Shown here: piece after piece, positions 26,459-35,807 of the stretch
How positions within the stretch are numbered: position 1 is the stretch's first letter
How the letters are laid out: each line of letters begins with the position of its first letter
Assembly (NCBI RefSeq): GCF_000014005.1
Contig: NC_008009.1
Coordinates: 2,542,001-2,606,000 of the forward strand
Origin: Candidatus Koribacter versatilis Ellin345
GTDB taxonomy: Bacteria > Acidobacteriota > Terriglobia > Terriglobales > Acidobacteriaceae
Length of the DNA: 64,000 nt
Direction of reading: 5' to 3'
The notes under the pieces: generated by a model
Told to the model about the DNA's origin: nothing
The model's input: the letters and a program-made list of their open reading frames with translations, nothing else
The model's database searches: none
Translations under genes and position numbers: made by a program

Positions 26459-29002
26459 ATGCGTTTGTCGAGAATTCGCAGCTGCATCCTGTTGTTATGC
26501 CTATTTGGCCTGATTCCCGTGACGCGTGCGTTCGCGGCTGATGAAAATGCTCCCGCCACAGGGAAGAACTTCGTCGTTCAAGCGCGGCACGGGAAGAGTA
26601 TTCCGATGCGCGAATTGCCGACGATCTACATCGTGGATCCAAAGGAGATGGTTGATCACGAACCTTTCCCATCTCCGTTTCCACTTCCGAATCCCACGGG
26701 GCGCGCGGACGCAGTAAGGCAGGTACTCCCTACATTTTCTGGTGCTACTCCGACCATAGGGGCAAATTTTGAGGGGTTAGGCACGGATCTCGGAGGCCTC
26801 GGTGGCGATCCTCCGGATTCTGATGGTGCAGTTGGCTCAACGCAATACGTTGAATTTATCAACACGCGCTGGGCCGTCTTCAACAAGGCGACAGGCGCCA
26901 TGACCGCGGGCCCGTCGACACTGAGCGCATTATTCGCGAGTTCGAGCGACACTACCCTGAAAACTGGGAACTGTGCGAAGTACGACAACGGTGATCCGAT
27001 CGTGCTGTGGGACAGGGCTGCACAGCGGTGGGTGGTTACGCAGTTCGCAGTTTCGGGGGCTCCGGTTTACGACGAATGCGTTGCGATCTCCCAGACCGCG
27101 GATGCGACGGGTGCCTACTACTTGTACGATTTCACGTACACCGCATTCAACGACTATCCAAAGATGGGCGTGTGGAGCGACAAGTACTTGATCACGTACA
27201 ACCTGTTCGGCCCAACCGGGAGTTCCTTTACCGGCACGGAGGTTTGCGCTTTCGATCGCACCAACATGCTGCTGGGCAACGCGGCGAACCAGGCCTGTTT
27301 TACGTTCCCGTACCCAGCGGGGCCTTTTGTCTACAGTCTGCTTCCATCTGATGTTGATGGAAACACTGCTCCGCCAGCCAGTTCGCAAGGGTATTTTGCC
27401 GGACTGACGGGTCTCAGCGACCTCGTTTTGTACAGCATTACGGGCGTAGATTACGCGACCGGCGCACTTACATTGAATGCCGGGCAAACGATTCCTGTAA
27501 CTGCGTTCACGCAGGCGTGCCAAAGCAACCCGGGCGGATACAGGATCTGTATTCCGCAGCCGAGTGGCAGCGGCGGTTTGACGCAATCTCTTGCCTCGCT
27601 GGGAGATCGCGCGATGTTCCGGCTGGCTTATCGGAATTTCGGAAGCTACGAAACGATGGTATTCAATCACTCGGTGGATCCCGGTGGCACGGGGTCCGGT
27701 CAGACCGGTGTTCGGTGGTATGAGCTGCATCAGCCCACGCCGAACGGCGTACCTTCTGGTAGTTTTTCCGTCTTTCAAAGCGGGACGCTGGCGCCCAGCG
27801 ACACGCTATGGCGTTGGATGGGCAGCGCAGCCATGGATTCGTATCGCAATATAGCGGTGGCGTACAGCACATCGGGATCCTCCGCGGCGCAGTTCCCGTC
27901 AATGTCCGTGGTTACGCGCGCACCTGGTGATGCCCTGGGTACGCTGGGCAACGAAACCGGGCTCTTCTCCGGTTCGGCGTCGCAGCTCGATGTCACGAGT
28001 TGCGGCTCTGGGTGCCAACCGTGGCGTTGGGGGGATTACACCGCCCTTTCCATCGATCCCACCGATGACTGCACCATGTGGTACATCAATCAATACTTAT
28101 CCAGCGCGGCTCTGTTCAATTGGAATACCCGCGTGGTCAGCTTCAAGATTGCGGGTTGCGGCGACACACCGGTTGCTGCTGCAATGACGAGCCCAAGCGC
28201 GGGTTCGACGTTGGGCGGAACGACACAGACCTTCACGTGGAACGCCGGTACCGGGGTGCAGGATTACGACATCTGGGTCGGAACAAATGCAGGCGGCAAA
28301 GACATCGCCAACATTGACACGTTCGGCGCACTTTCCACGGACGTGAGTGGTCTGCCGAGCAACGGCCAGGGCGTGTACGTTACGTTGTGGTCGAAGATCG
28401 GTGGAACGTGGTCGCAGTCTAACCGCTACGTCTATGCCGCCACTGGTTCGGCGACTCCGGGCGTGATGAGCAGCCCGACCGCGGGCAGCACGCTCTCCGA
28501 CCCCACCACGTTTACCTGGACCGCCGGAACGGGCGTGACGCAATACTCGATCTACGTTGGCACTACGGCGGGCGCGCATGACATCGCGTTTGTCAATGCG
28601 GGCACCGGAACCAGCGCCAACAACGTCACCATTCCGCAGAACGGCGCGACGGTGTACGTCACGCTGTACTCGCTGATTGCGGGGAACTACCAGAAGCAGC
28701 AGGTGCAGTACGTGGCCGGTGGCGCCGCGAGCAAAGCGACAATCTCGTCGCCTGTTTCAGGCACGACCCTCCACGGCGGTACCGCCACGTTCAACTGGAG
28801 TGGTGGTTCGGGCGTGACCCAGTACACGGTGTACGTGGGCACCACGCACGGCGCGCACGACGTCGCGTTCGTGAACGCTGGACAGAACACGACCAGCGGT
28901 GCAGTTACGATCCCGACCAGCGGAACGATTTATGTGACGCTGTACTCGCTGATCAACGGATCGTACCAATACACCACGGCAAGCTATCCGTGCGCACCGT
29001 AG
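26459..29002 (+). CDS. Large secreted protein with three C-terminal Ig-like repeats
   Basis: The 847-residue protein begins with a signal peptide (MRLSRIRSC... RAFAA) and GGAGAG is just upstream of the ATG at 26459. The N-terminal half (about 60-580) is rich in Gly, Ser, Asn and aromatics with phrases such as DPPDSDGAVGSTQYVEF and FPYPAGPFVYSLLPSD, as in secreted acidobacterial surface proteins. From about 583 three repeats of roughly 85-95 residues follow, each with SPxxGSTL...TFTW...YxIYVGTxAGxxDIAFVN...VYVTLYSLIxGxYQ, resembling an Ig or FnIII fold. Function unknown, perhaps adhesion or substrate binding outside the cell. It is followed by a terminator. Confidence 0.82.
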   Translation: MRLSRIRSCILLLCLFGLIPVTRAFAADENAPATGKNFVVQARHGKSIPMRELPTIYIVDPKEMVDHEPFPSPFPLPNPTGRADAVRQVLPTFSGATPTIGANFEGLGTDLGGLGGDPPDSDGAVGSTQYVEFINTRWAVFNKATGAMTAGPSTLSALFASSSDTTLKTGNCAKYDNGDPIVLWDRAAQRWVVTQFAVSGAPVYDECVAISQTADATGAYYLYDFTYTAFNDYPKMGVWSDKYLITYNLFGPTGSSFTGTEVCAFDRTNMLLGNAANQACFTFPYPAGPFVYSLLPSDVDGNTAPPASSQGYFAGLTGLSDLVLYSITGVDYATGALTLNAGQTIPVTAFTQACQSNPGGYRICIPQPSGSGGLTQSLASLGDRAMFRLAYRNFGSYETMVFNHSVDPGGTGSGQTGVRWYELHQPTPNGVPSGSFSVFQSGTLAPSDTLWRWMGSAAMDSYRNIAVAYSTSGSSAAQFPSMSVVTRAPGDALGTLGNETGLFSGSASQLDVTSCGSGCQPWRWGDYTALSIDPTDDCTMWYINQYLSSAALFNWNTRVVSFKIAGCGDTPVAAAMTSPSAGSTLGGTTQTFTWNAGTGVQDYDIWVGTNAGGKDIANIDTFGALSTDVSGLPSNGQGVYVTLWSKIGGTWSQSNRYVYAATGSATPGVMSSPTAGSTLSDPTTFTWTAGTGVTQYSIYVGTTAGAHDIAFVNAGTGTSANNVTIPQNGATVYVTLYSLIAGNYQKQQVQYVAGGAASKATISSPVSGTTLHGGTATFNWSGGSGVTQYTVYVGTTHGAHDVAFVNAGQNTTSGAVTIPTSGTIYVTLYSLINGSYQYTTASYPCAP

Positions 29003-29017
29003 CGCATTGGTACTGAC

Positions 29018-29053
29018 GAAAACGCCTGTGCTTAGCGCAGGCGTTTTCTTTTG
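29018..29053. terminator. Intrinsic terminator between convergent genes
   Basis: An eleven-base-pair stem GAAAACGCCTG / CAGGCGTTTTC (29018-29028 with 29038-29048) is followed by TTTTG on the plus strand, and its A-rich left arm gives a T-run on the minus strand. It serves the secreted protein gene and probably the DUF4112 gene as well. Confidence 0.85.
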
Positions 29054-29057
29054 CTAA

Positions 29058-29576
29058 TTAGTGTCGTTCCCAGAGTGCGTGGAAGAGGAGGGTGACGATT
29101 ACGATCGGCACAACAATCACGGTCGCGAGAGCGAAGACAATGCCGAGGAGGAACGCCCAGTCTTTCCACGTTTGCCGACGCGAAGCGGATGCAGAGGATC
29201 GCTGAAGCAATGTGAGGTTTTTGCGGTTCGATTTCCACGCTACATCGAACATGTCGCCCGCGACGGGAATGCTGCCAACGAGGGTATCAATCACGACGTT
29301 GGTCACCATGCGCACGAGGGTCACGCGCGGCAGGTTGCGCTGCCATCCCGCAAGAATGATGAGGAATGAGGCTGCACCGGTGATGAGATCGCCGACACCG
29401 GGGAGTAGCCCAATCAACGGATCGAGGCCGAAGCGAATCGGCGTGCCGGGAATTCGGAATAGATCGTCGAGCAGCGACGCGAGCAATGCGAGAGTCTCGT
29501 CACTCAGCATGTCGCGGTGCGGGCGCGGAGATTCGCCGGGCGGGATGATCTCGGGTTCCGGCATCTGCGAGCGCAT
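29058..29576 (-). CDS. DUF4112 membrane protein
   Basis: The 172-residue protein matches DUF4112: the run LDDLFRIPGTPIRFGLDPLIGLLPGVGDLI near 35-65 and GSIPVAGDMFDVAWKSN near 100-116 are the family's conserved cores. It has two or three hydrophobic segments (about 60-80 and 140-165) and is probably an inner-membrane protein. The function of the family is unknown. It ends five bases after the shared terminator and is separated from the TPP enzyme gene by 40 bases on the same strand. Confidence 0.88.
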   Translation of the reverse strand: MRSQMPEPEIIPPGESPRPHRDMLSDETLALLASLLDDLFRIPGTPIRFGLDPLIGLLPGVGDLITGAASFLIILAGWQRNLPRVTLVRMVTNVVIDTLVGSIPVAGDMFDVAWKSNRKNLTLLQRSSASASRRQTWKDWAFLLGIVFALATVIVVPIVIVTLLFHALWERH

Positions 29577-29616
29577 GTTTCTAGGATGCCACTAACTGGC
29601 TACGCGCGGTGAGTTG

Positions 29617-31371
29617 TCAGATCACCTCGCGCACTTTGTTCTCGACCACAGTCTTGATGATCTCCGCGGCGTCCTTCTGGCCGCTCGCCAGGGCTTCCGC
29701 GAAATGTAGGGCCTGCTTCAGACTCACGTTGCCGGGCAGTGGCGGCTCGTTGGCGTCCACCGTTGCTTCAACAAGGGCCGGTCCATCATGCTCGAGCGCT
29801 GAGCGGAGGACCCTCTCTGCGTCTGCGGGATTTTCGAGTTTGAATCCAGCCACCCCGCAGGCTTCGGCAACCTTCGCAAAGTCAATGGGCTGCAACTCAA
29901 CTCCGAATTGTGGATTGGCATCAAGCACCATCTGCTCCCACTTGATTTGTCCGAGCACGTTGTTCTTGATCACGACGATCTTCACGGGGAGTTTGTATTT
30001 CACCAGCGTCGCGGGTTCGCCCATCAGCATGGTCAAACCGCCGTCGCCGATGATGCAGACCACCTGGCGGCCGGGGTGTGCCACTGACGCGCCGATACTA
30101 TAGGGGAGACCGTTCGCCATTGTTGCTAGCGTTCCTGATACTGAGAATTGCATGGTTCCGCGCATCTCGATGTAGCGCGCCGTCCAGGTGGTGATGGTGC
30201 CGCTGTCGGTTGAGACGATGGCATCGTCCCTGAGAAGCTGATTAAGAGTGTGGGTGACGACTTGCGGCTTCATCGGCAGGTCAGTACGCGTGCCGCGCTC
30301 TTTCATCAACTCATTCCAACTCTCCATCCGCTTCTGCGCTGTCTCGAGGAAGGACCGGTCCTCTCGTCTCTTCAAGAGAGGGACCAGCGCCCGGAGAGCA
30401 GTCCGTGAGTCCCCCACGAGCCCGACATCTGCAGGGTGGCGCAAGCCGATGCGGGTGGCATCAATGTCAATCTGCACGCACTTTGCTTTCCCCGGCTTGG
30501 GATAGAACTCGAGGTAAGGGAACGACGTTCCGACAATCAGCAGAGTGTCGCATTCCTCCATTGCGTCCTGCGAAGGCGCCGTGCCCAGTAGACCAAGGCC
30601 ACCGGTTGTGTAGGGGCTGCGATCGGGCAGCACTGCTTTTCCGAGCAAAGCCTTGGCCACTGGCGCGGCGAGCAGTTCCGCAACCTGTTCAACCTCTGCT
30701 CGCGCCGCGAGGCATCCCTGGCCAACGAGGATTGCGACCTTTCTGCCTTGATTCAGAATGTCCGCTGCCCTCCGTAGCAGCTCTTGTGGAGGTTGTGGAT
30801 AGGCAGGCTCGAAGATAGCGCCACTGTGGTCGGGCACGTTGGCGGGAGAGCGATGAAAATTCGAGGCACGCCATTCCTGGATGTCTTTAGGAATCGTGAG
30901 ATGTGCGACCGTCCTGCGGGACAGGGCTGTCCGGACCGCCTCATCAAGCGCGCTCTCCACGTGCCCTGGTCCCATGATGCGCTGGTTGTAGGCAGCGACA
31001 TCCATGTACAGCTTGTCGAGATCCACGTCCTGCTGGTACGAGGTGCCGATCAAATCGTGGAAGGTATGACCTGTGATTGCAAGCACCGGCTGCCCGTCGC
31101 ACTTGGCATCATAGAGACCGTTCAAGAGGTGGATGCCGCCCGGACCTGAAGTTGCGATGCAGACCCCAAGCCGGCCCGTGTATTTCGCGTAACCGCAGGC
31201 TGCGAAGGCGGCGGCCTCTTCATGCCGGACCTGGATGAAGCGAAGCTTCTCCTGGTGAGTGCGAAGGGCTTCAAAGAGGCCGTCCACGCCGTCTCCCGGC
31301 AACCCGAAAACTGTGTCCACTCCCCAGTGGATCAGACGTTCTATGAGCAGATCAGCAACGAGCTTTGCCAT
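29617..31371 (-). CDS. Thiamine-pyrophosphate enzyme, pyruvate oxidase / PoxB type
   Basis: The 584-residue protein has the three-domain layout of the pyruvate oxidase/acetolactate synthase superfamily. The N-terminal domain has GLPGDGVDGLFEAL with the catalytic Glu in RHEEAAAFAA near 48-57. A middle FAD/nucleotide-binding domain follows (LLGTAPSQDAMEECDTLLIVG). The C-terminal domain carries GDGGLTMLMGE...IKNN near 421-450. It best resembles pyruvate dehydrogenase (quinone) PoxB, which makes acetate and passes electrons to quinone at the membrane, but the substrate could be another 2-keto acid. I prefer the ATG at 31371 with GGAG upstream. It stands alone. Confidence 0.85.
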   Translation of the reverse strand: MAKLVADLLIERLIHWGVDTVFGLPGDGVDGLFEALRTHQEKLRFIQVRHEEAAAFAACGYAKYTGRLGVCIATSGPGGIHLLNGLYDAKCDGQPVLAITGHTFHDLIGTSYQQDVDLDKLYMDVAAYNQRIMGPGHVESALDEAVRTALSRRTVAHLTIPKDIQEWRASNFHRSPANVPDHSGAIFEPAYPQPPQELLRRAADILNQGRKVAILVGQGCLAARAEVEQVAELLAAPVAKALLGKAVLPDRSPYTTGGLGLLGTAPSQDAMEECDTLLIVGTSFPYLEFYPKPGKAKCVQIDIDATRIGLRHPADVGLVGDSRTALRALVPLLKRREDRSFLETAQKRMESWNELMKERGTRTDLPMKPQVVTHTLNQLLRDDAIVSTDSGTITTWTARYIEMRGTMQFSVSGTLATMANGLPYSIGASVAHPGRQVVCIIGDGGLTMLMGEPATLVKYKLPVKIVVIKNNVLGQIKWEQMVLDANPQFGVELQPIDFAKVAEACGVAGFKLENPADAERVLRSALEHDGPALVEATVDANEPPLPGNVSLKQALHFAEALASGQKDAAEIIKTVVENKVREVI

Positions 31372-31470
31372 CGCATCTCCAGAGTCTGTCGGCGAAAAAG
31401 GCGACAAAGAATCTACCGGGTACGATGGGATGCGGTTAAGGACTGTTGCCCGTGACAGAGTGGTCCGGGG

Positions 31471-31899
31471 CTAGTCGGGAGAATCGGCGCTGATGTTGTG
31501 AATCCGATGCCAGCTCGCGACGCGAGAATCCTCCTGCGCGATATGCCGAATGAGGAGTTCGCGTAAAGCGTGGAGGCCCTGGAGCGACGCGTCCTCGCGG
31601 CCGGCTTGCAGGACCTTTTCGTATTCGTAGAGCTTGCGGTACATCGCCTCGTGAGCTTTGTGGTGGCTCTCGCGGTTCGGATAGGAATCCGTTTCCATCA
31701 TCTGCTCTTCCGAGCGGTTGTTTACGCGAACGTACGTTTCCAGTTCGTGGTGAAGCCGACGTTGTTCCGACAGCGCTACCCGGTGGTGGATTGCATCGTG
31801 CAATTCGTTCATGAGACGGGCGATATTTTCGTGCTCATCGTCGATTGCTTCATGACCGAGATTCGGGAAGTCCTCAGGTTTTGCGAATGCCGCCCACAT
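31471..31899 (-). CDS. Hemerythrin-like protein with one altered iron ligand
   Basis: Read from the ATG at 31899 (GAGG upstream) the product has 142 residues; the frame extends about 20 codons further. The four-helix hemerythrin ligands are H23 (IDDEHEN), E64 (SEEQMM), H79 and H83 (HHKAH), H119 and D124 (HIAQED). The His of the canonical HFxxEE motif is Asn here (position 60). Hemerythrins bind O2 or sense iron and redox state through a di-iron site; losing one ligand should change that site. The protein has no fused sensor domain. It is 63 bases from the divergent BON-domain gene. Confidence 0.8.
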   Translation of the reverse strand: MWAAFAKPEDFPNLGHEAIDDEHENIARLMNELHDAIHHRVALSEQRRLHHELETYVRVNNRSEEQMMETDSYPNRESHHKAHEAMYRKLYEYEKVLQAGREDASLQGLHALRELLIRHIAQEDSRVASWHRIHNISADSPD

Positions 31900-32063
31900 G
31901 ATTGCCACCCTCGCATCCGGCAGCATGCACCTAGTCGAGAGTTCCTGGAATTCCACGATTGAGGGAGTCGTTACAAACTTTGGCCTGTGTCGGGCATCTC
32001 AGGTTCAGGCGATTTGCCCAAGTGTGGGACCGCCTCAAATCCGATGCTCAGGGGATTGCGGCC

Positions 32064-32447
32064 ATGCGATGTCGGGCTTTGTTATGTTCCGTTTTGCTAG
32101 TGACTGGAGCTTTGTTCGCGCAAGCCCCGGTTCCGGTGGGGAAAGTGCAAACGTCTGCGAAGAACTATCGCGGCGCCGATGGCACGACACTCTCCAAAAA
32201 CTCAAGTGACTCCGAACTCGAGAACGCCATTAACGCGGGCCTTTCCGATAATCCGGAGTTCCGTGAGGTTCGCGCGTCCGTACACAAGCACCACGTGACC
32301 TTGATGGGTAACGTCTCCGACAAAGACGTGAAGCACCGCGCCGAGTCCAAAGCGGACCACTTCGTGGGCGTGCGCAGCGTGAAGAACAAGATCAAAGTCG
32401 GGGAAATGGAAACGCAGCGGGCGACCATCAGCACCTCCGCGCAGTAA
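32064..32447 (+). CDS. Secreted BON-domain protein
   Basis: The 127-residue protein starts with a signal peptide (MRCRALLCSVLLVTGALFAQA) and has AGGGG upstream of the ATG at 32064. After a low-complexity stretch, one BON domain follows (about 54-110) with ENAINAGLSDNPEF and VSDKDVKHRAESKADHF...VRSVKNKIKV. BON domains bind phospholipid and stabilise the envelope, as in OsmY. Periplasmic or surface location is expected. It sits 34 bases upstream of the DinB gene. Confidence 0.85.
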   Translation: MRCRALLCSVLLVTGALFAQAPVPVGKVQTSAKNYRGADGTTLSKNSSDSELENAINAGLSDNPEFREVRASVHKHHVTLMGNVSDKDVKHRAESKADHFVGVRSVKNKIKVGEMETQRATISTSAQ

Positions 32448-32481
32448 CGCCGCTGCCGTACCTCTCGTCTATACTGACGCC

Positions 32482-32937
32482 ATGAATCCGCTCGCCAGGG
32501 AATTCTGGTCCCGAATGGACGCCGCCGAGCAGAAACTCTCACTCGTTTCTGAAGAAGACGCGCGGCAACCGCTGCGTCCCGACGGCTGGTCACGGAAGGA
32601 AATCCTCGGACATCTCGTCGATTCTGCTTGTATCAATCACGTTCGGATCGTCTTTGCGACGACGCTCGACGGCTACGAGTGTCCGAAGTACGATCAGGAC
32701 GCGTGGGTCGTACTCCACGGCTACGCGCAGGTGCCATGGCCAGCGATCCTGGATCAGTGGCGGGCTCGCTATACCTGGATGGCGGAGATGGTCACTAATC
32801 TTCCGGATGCCGCCCTCGATCGCCAGTTCACGATCACCGGGTTCCCACCTACGACGATTGCGGACTGGATCAACGACTGTCTCCAGCACCTCGATCATCA
32901 CGTCCATCAGATCGTGACCGTACCTGCCACAACCTAG
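32482..32937 (+). CDS. DinB-family protein
   Basis: The 151-residue four-helix protein belongs to the DinB superfamily, whose members bind a divalent metal and often act as thiol-dependent transferases. Likely metal His residues are in ILGHLVDSACINH near 41-53 and in HLDHHVHQI near 136-144. In bacillithiol-producing organisms some DinB proteins are bacillithiol S-transferases, and this genome has bshC, so that role is possible but not shown. It overlaps the convergent ACT-domain gene by four bases. Confidence 0.85.
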   Translation: MNPLAREFWSRMDAAEQKLSLVSEEDARQPLRPDGWSRKEILGHLVDSACINHVRIVFATTLDGYECPKYDQDAWVVLHGYAQVPWPAILDQWRARYTWMAEMVTNLPDAALDRQFTITGFPPTTIADWINDCLQHLDHHVHQIVTVPATT

Positions 32938-33335
32938 TCTGCAGACAAACTGCGAAGTACTGCCATCGCCGCGTCAGCCTTGCTCGCGGGTATGAACAGA
33001 TGATCGTGGTAGAACGCAGAGATTGTGTTCGCGGGAATTCCGGCTTGCGTCAGCTTAGCTGCGATCGCGGCGAGAAACCCAACCGCTTCGAGCGCCGAGT
33101 GGACGGTGAGGGTGATCATCCGACAGGGAAACGCGAAGGAAAGCCCGGCGCGTTCAGCCTCGCTACGTTCGAGGATCAACGTATTTCCTTCTTTCTCAGC
33201 GATCGTAGCGAACAGGCGAAGTCCTGCCGGTATCGGCTCGCCGAGCGAAAGCGCGACGTACACGAACTCCTGCGGCTGCAGTTCGGGCTTCATCCCTGCG
33301 AGAAGCGTCCGAAGATCCATTTCACCAGCACTCAT
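32934..33335 (-). CDS. ACT-domain protein
   Basis: The 133-residue protein contains two ACT-like halves: FATIAEKEGNTLILE near 42-56 with a DUF2241-type opening, and ITLTVHSALEAVGFLAAIAAKLTQAGIPANTISAFYHDHLFIP near 73-115, the usual ACT_7 pattern. Stand-alone ACT proteins bind amino acids and regulate metabolism, but no enzyme partner is adjacent. Cytosolic. The start ATG at 33335 leaves 123 bases to the divergent permease gene. Confidence 0.85.
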   Translation of the reverse strand: MSAGEMDLRTLLAGMKPELQPQEFVYVALSLGEPIPAGLRLFATIAEKEGNTLILERSEAERAGLSFAFPCRMITLTVHSALEAVGFLAAIAAKLTQAGIPANTISAFYHDHLFIPASKADAAMAVLRSLSAD

Positions 33336-33458
33336 GGCGTTATGTTAATGCGAACGTTCAAGACTTTGGTTGAGTGTACGGCACGAATGGGGAGTCCATT
33401 CTGACTCTCCGGTTGTTACACTGAATCCGACACCGAAAGACATAGATAAATCCAAAGA

Positions 33459-35699
33459 ATGTCCACAATTCCAAAGCCAGCCGTAAAGGTCTTCGTTGCC
33501 ACTACGGTGATGCTGACCTTCATCTCTTTTTGGCGCGCGGCCGCCATTGTTCTCTCAGACTTAGCGTCTTCCGCATACTACGTCGGTGGCGACGCCGAAA
33601 AGGTCATCGGCAAGAGCGCACCCTGGTTCGTCCTAGCGGTCATGCTGTTCAGCTATGCGGTCCGCGCCATTTATATCGAGTCGAGCTCGATGTTCGTGCG
33701 TGGAGGCGTCTACAAGGTCGTCAAAAGCGCCATGGGCGGTCAGCTTGCAAAGCTGTCGGTATCCGCGCTGCTCTTCGACTACGTCCTGACCGGCCCGATT
33801 AGCGCTGTTTCTGCCGGACAATATCTCGTCGGCTTCCTGCAGGACCTGTCCACGCGGCTTCATCATCCGATTACGTTATCCGACGCCGGCGTGAATTACT
33901 GTGCCGCCGTCTTCGGCTGTCTCGTGACCGGTTATTTCTGGCACAAGAACATCCAGGGCATTCACGAAAGCAGCGAGAAGGCGCTTCGCATCATGCAGAT
34001 CACCACGGTCATGGTGGTGATTTTGATCGGCTGGTGCCTGGCAACGCTCGTGATTCATCCCAGTACGGCGCACCTTCCACCTTTGCCATCGGGCCACAAC
34101 CTGCTCAAGACGGACGAATCTCTGGGTTGGCTGCACGGGACGATGTTCGCCAATCTGACCTGGATTCTGTTGCTGGTGGGTTTCGGACACTCCGTGCTGG
34201 CAATGAGCGGCGAGGAATCGCTCGCACAGGTGAACCGCGAGATCGAGCACCCGAAACTCAAGAACCTGGAAAAAGCGGGCCTGGTCATTTTCTTGTACAG
34301 CCTGCTGTTCACCGGCCTGGTTTCGTTTTTCGCGGTGATGATTATTCCCGACAATGTTCGCCCGAATTATTTCGCGAACTTGATCAGTGGATTGGCGATG
34401 AACGTTGCCGGTCCCTACAACGTAAAGCTTCTGTTCCAAGGCTTTGTCGTGATCGTGGGTGCACTGATCCTGTCGGGAGCAGTCAACACGGCCATCGTGG
34501 GCGCCAACGGCGTTCTGAACCGTCTCAGCGAAGACGGTGTAATGACGCCATGGTTCCGCAAGCCACATCATCGGTTCGGGACAAGCAGCCGCATCATCAA
34601 CCTGATTGCTGGCTTGCAGATCGCGACGATTCTGGCGAGCCGCGGCAATGTTTACCTGCTGGCTGCTCTGTATGCCTTCGGCGTGATCTGGTCCTTCTCG
34701 TTCATGTCGCTGGCGGTGTTCGTCCTGCGATTTACGAGTCCAGAGGGCCGCGAGTGGCGGGTGCCAGGCAACATTCGGATCGGCGGGAAGGAAATTCCGG
34801 TCGGCGTTGGACTGATTGCGGTGTTGCTCTTCTCGATCGCAATCGTCAATTTGTTCACCAAGACGCTTGCGACCAAATACGGCATTGCCTTCAGCATCTT
34901 CCTGTACGTCGTGTTCACGATTTCGGAGCGGCTTAACCAGAAGACCGTTGCTGGTGGCGGCCACGATCTCGAACAGTTCCGCGTGCAGGCGCAAGACGAC
35001 ATCACCGCGGAAGCGATGGAGGTCCGACCGGGGAACATCCTGGTAGCGGTCCGCGACCCTCGCAATCTCTTCTACCTGCGCGAGGTGTTGAAGCACACCG
35101 ATACGACCAAGCAAGACGTCGTGGTCATGACGTCACGCCTCTACCACCGCGAGTACTCGTTCAGCGGCAACACCAACCTCGACAGCTCAGAGGTCTTTGA
35201 GGAGTATGAGCGTCAGTTGTTCACCGCGGTCGTGAACGAGGCTGAAAAACAGGGCCGCCACGTTTCACTGCTGGTTGCGCCGACGAACGATGTGTTTGAA
35301 AGCATCGTGGCCACTGGCGCGCGTTTGCACTCGACCGTAATCGTCTGCGGGTTGTCGAACAAATTGACCCCCGAAGAGCAGGGCAAGCTGACCGGCGACG
35401 CCTGGGAACGCCTACCTGATCCCAAGCCGCGCATGAGATTGATTGTGGCTTCGGCGGACGGACAGAAATGGGAGTTCGAGCTTGGTCCGCACACCCCGCG
35501 CATGCGTCGCGAAGACTTGAAGCTCATGCACGACATCTGGCTCCAGGTCACCCGCGATCCGGCATACAGCAAGCTGCATCACTACCACGTCATCGCCGTC
35601 GCGTTGAAAGAGCTGCAGCAGCGGCTGAATGGCACCGAGAGCGCCGCGGCGCTTTCCGATATTCGTGACGAGATCGAGCGCAAGGACGAAGAGTTCTGA
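33459..35699 (+). CDS. APC-family permease with C-terminal USP-like domain
   Basis: The 746-residue protein has about twelve transmembrane helices in residues 10-490, in the amino acid/polyamine/organocation pattern (FWRAAAIVLSDLASSAYYVGG, IVILSGAVNTAIVGANGVLNRLS). A soluble alpha/beta C-terminal domain of about 230 residues (from NILVAVRDPRNLFYL) resembles universal stress proteins. The fusion suggests regulated uptake of an amino acid or related compound; the substrate is unknown. A terminator follows at 35729. The nearby ACT protein is on the other strand. Confidence 0.85.
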   Translation: MSTIPKPAVKVFVATTVMLTFISFWRAAAIVLSDLASSAYYVGGDAEKVIGKSAPWFVLAVMLFSYAVRAIYIESSSMFVRGGVYKVVKSAMGGQLAKLSVSALLFDYVLTGPISAVSAGQYLVGFLQDLSTRLHHPITLSDAGVNYCAAVFGCLVTGYFWHKNIQGIHESSEKALRIMQITTVMVVILIGWCLATLVIHPSTAHLPPLPSGHNLLKTDESLGWLHGTMFANLTWILLLVGFGHSVLAMSGEESLAQVNREIEHPKLKNLEKAGLVIFLYSLLFTGLVSFFAVMIIPDNVRPNYFANLISGLAMNVAGPYNVKLLFQGFVVIVGALILSGAVNTAIVGANGVLNRLSEDGVMTPWFRKPHHRFGTSSRIINLIAGLQIATILASRGNVYLLAALYAFGVIWSFSFMSLAVFVLRFTSPEGREWRVPGNIRIGGKEIPVGVGLIAVLLFSIAIVNLFTKTLATKYGIAFSIFLYVVFTISERLNQKTVAGGGHDLEQFRVQAQDDITAEAMEVRPGNILVAVRDPRNLFYLREVLKHTDTTKQDVVVMTSRLYHREYSFSGNTNLDSSEVFEEYERQLFTAVVNEAEKQGRHVSLLVAPTNDVFESIVATGARLHSTVIVCGLSNKLTPEEQGKLTGDAWERLPDPKPRMRLIVASADGQKWEFELGPHTPRMRREDLKLMHDIWLQVTRDPAYSKLHHYHVIAVALKELQQRLNGTESAAALSDIRDEIERKDEEF

Positions 35700-35728
35700 C
35701 GATTCCCGTTTAATAGCGCCACAAACGT

Positions 35729-35759
35729 CCCCGCTCGTACCACAGAGCGGGGATTCTTG
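35729..35759 (+). terminator. Probable terminator of the APC permease gene
   Basis: A perfect eight-base-pair stem CCCCGCTC / GAGCGGGG (35729-35736 with 35745-35752) is followed by ATTCTTGT. The T-run is weak, but position and stem fit. Confidence 0.65.
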
Positions 35760-35807
35760 TGTCAGGCGATCGGTCGCAAACTGGATTCGACTAGAAAAGA
35801 GACCGTT

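Noticed and set aside
33876-35114. Minus-strand open frame of 412 codons
   Set aside because: It lies over the APC permease, whose membrane helices read clearly on the plus strand.
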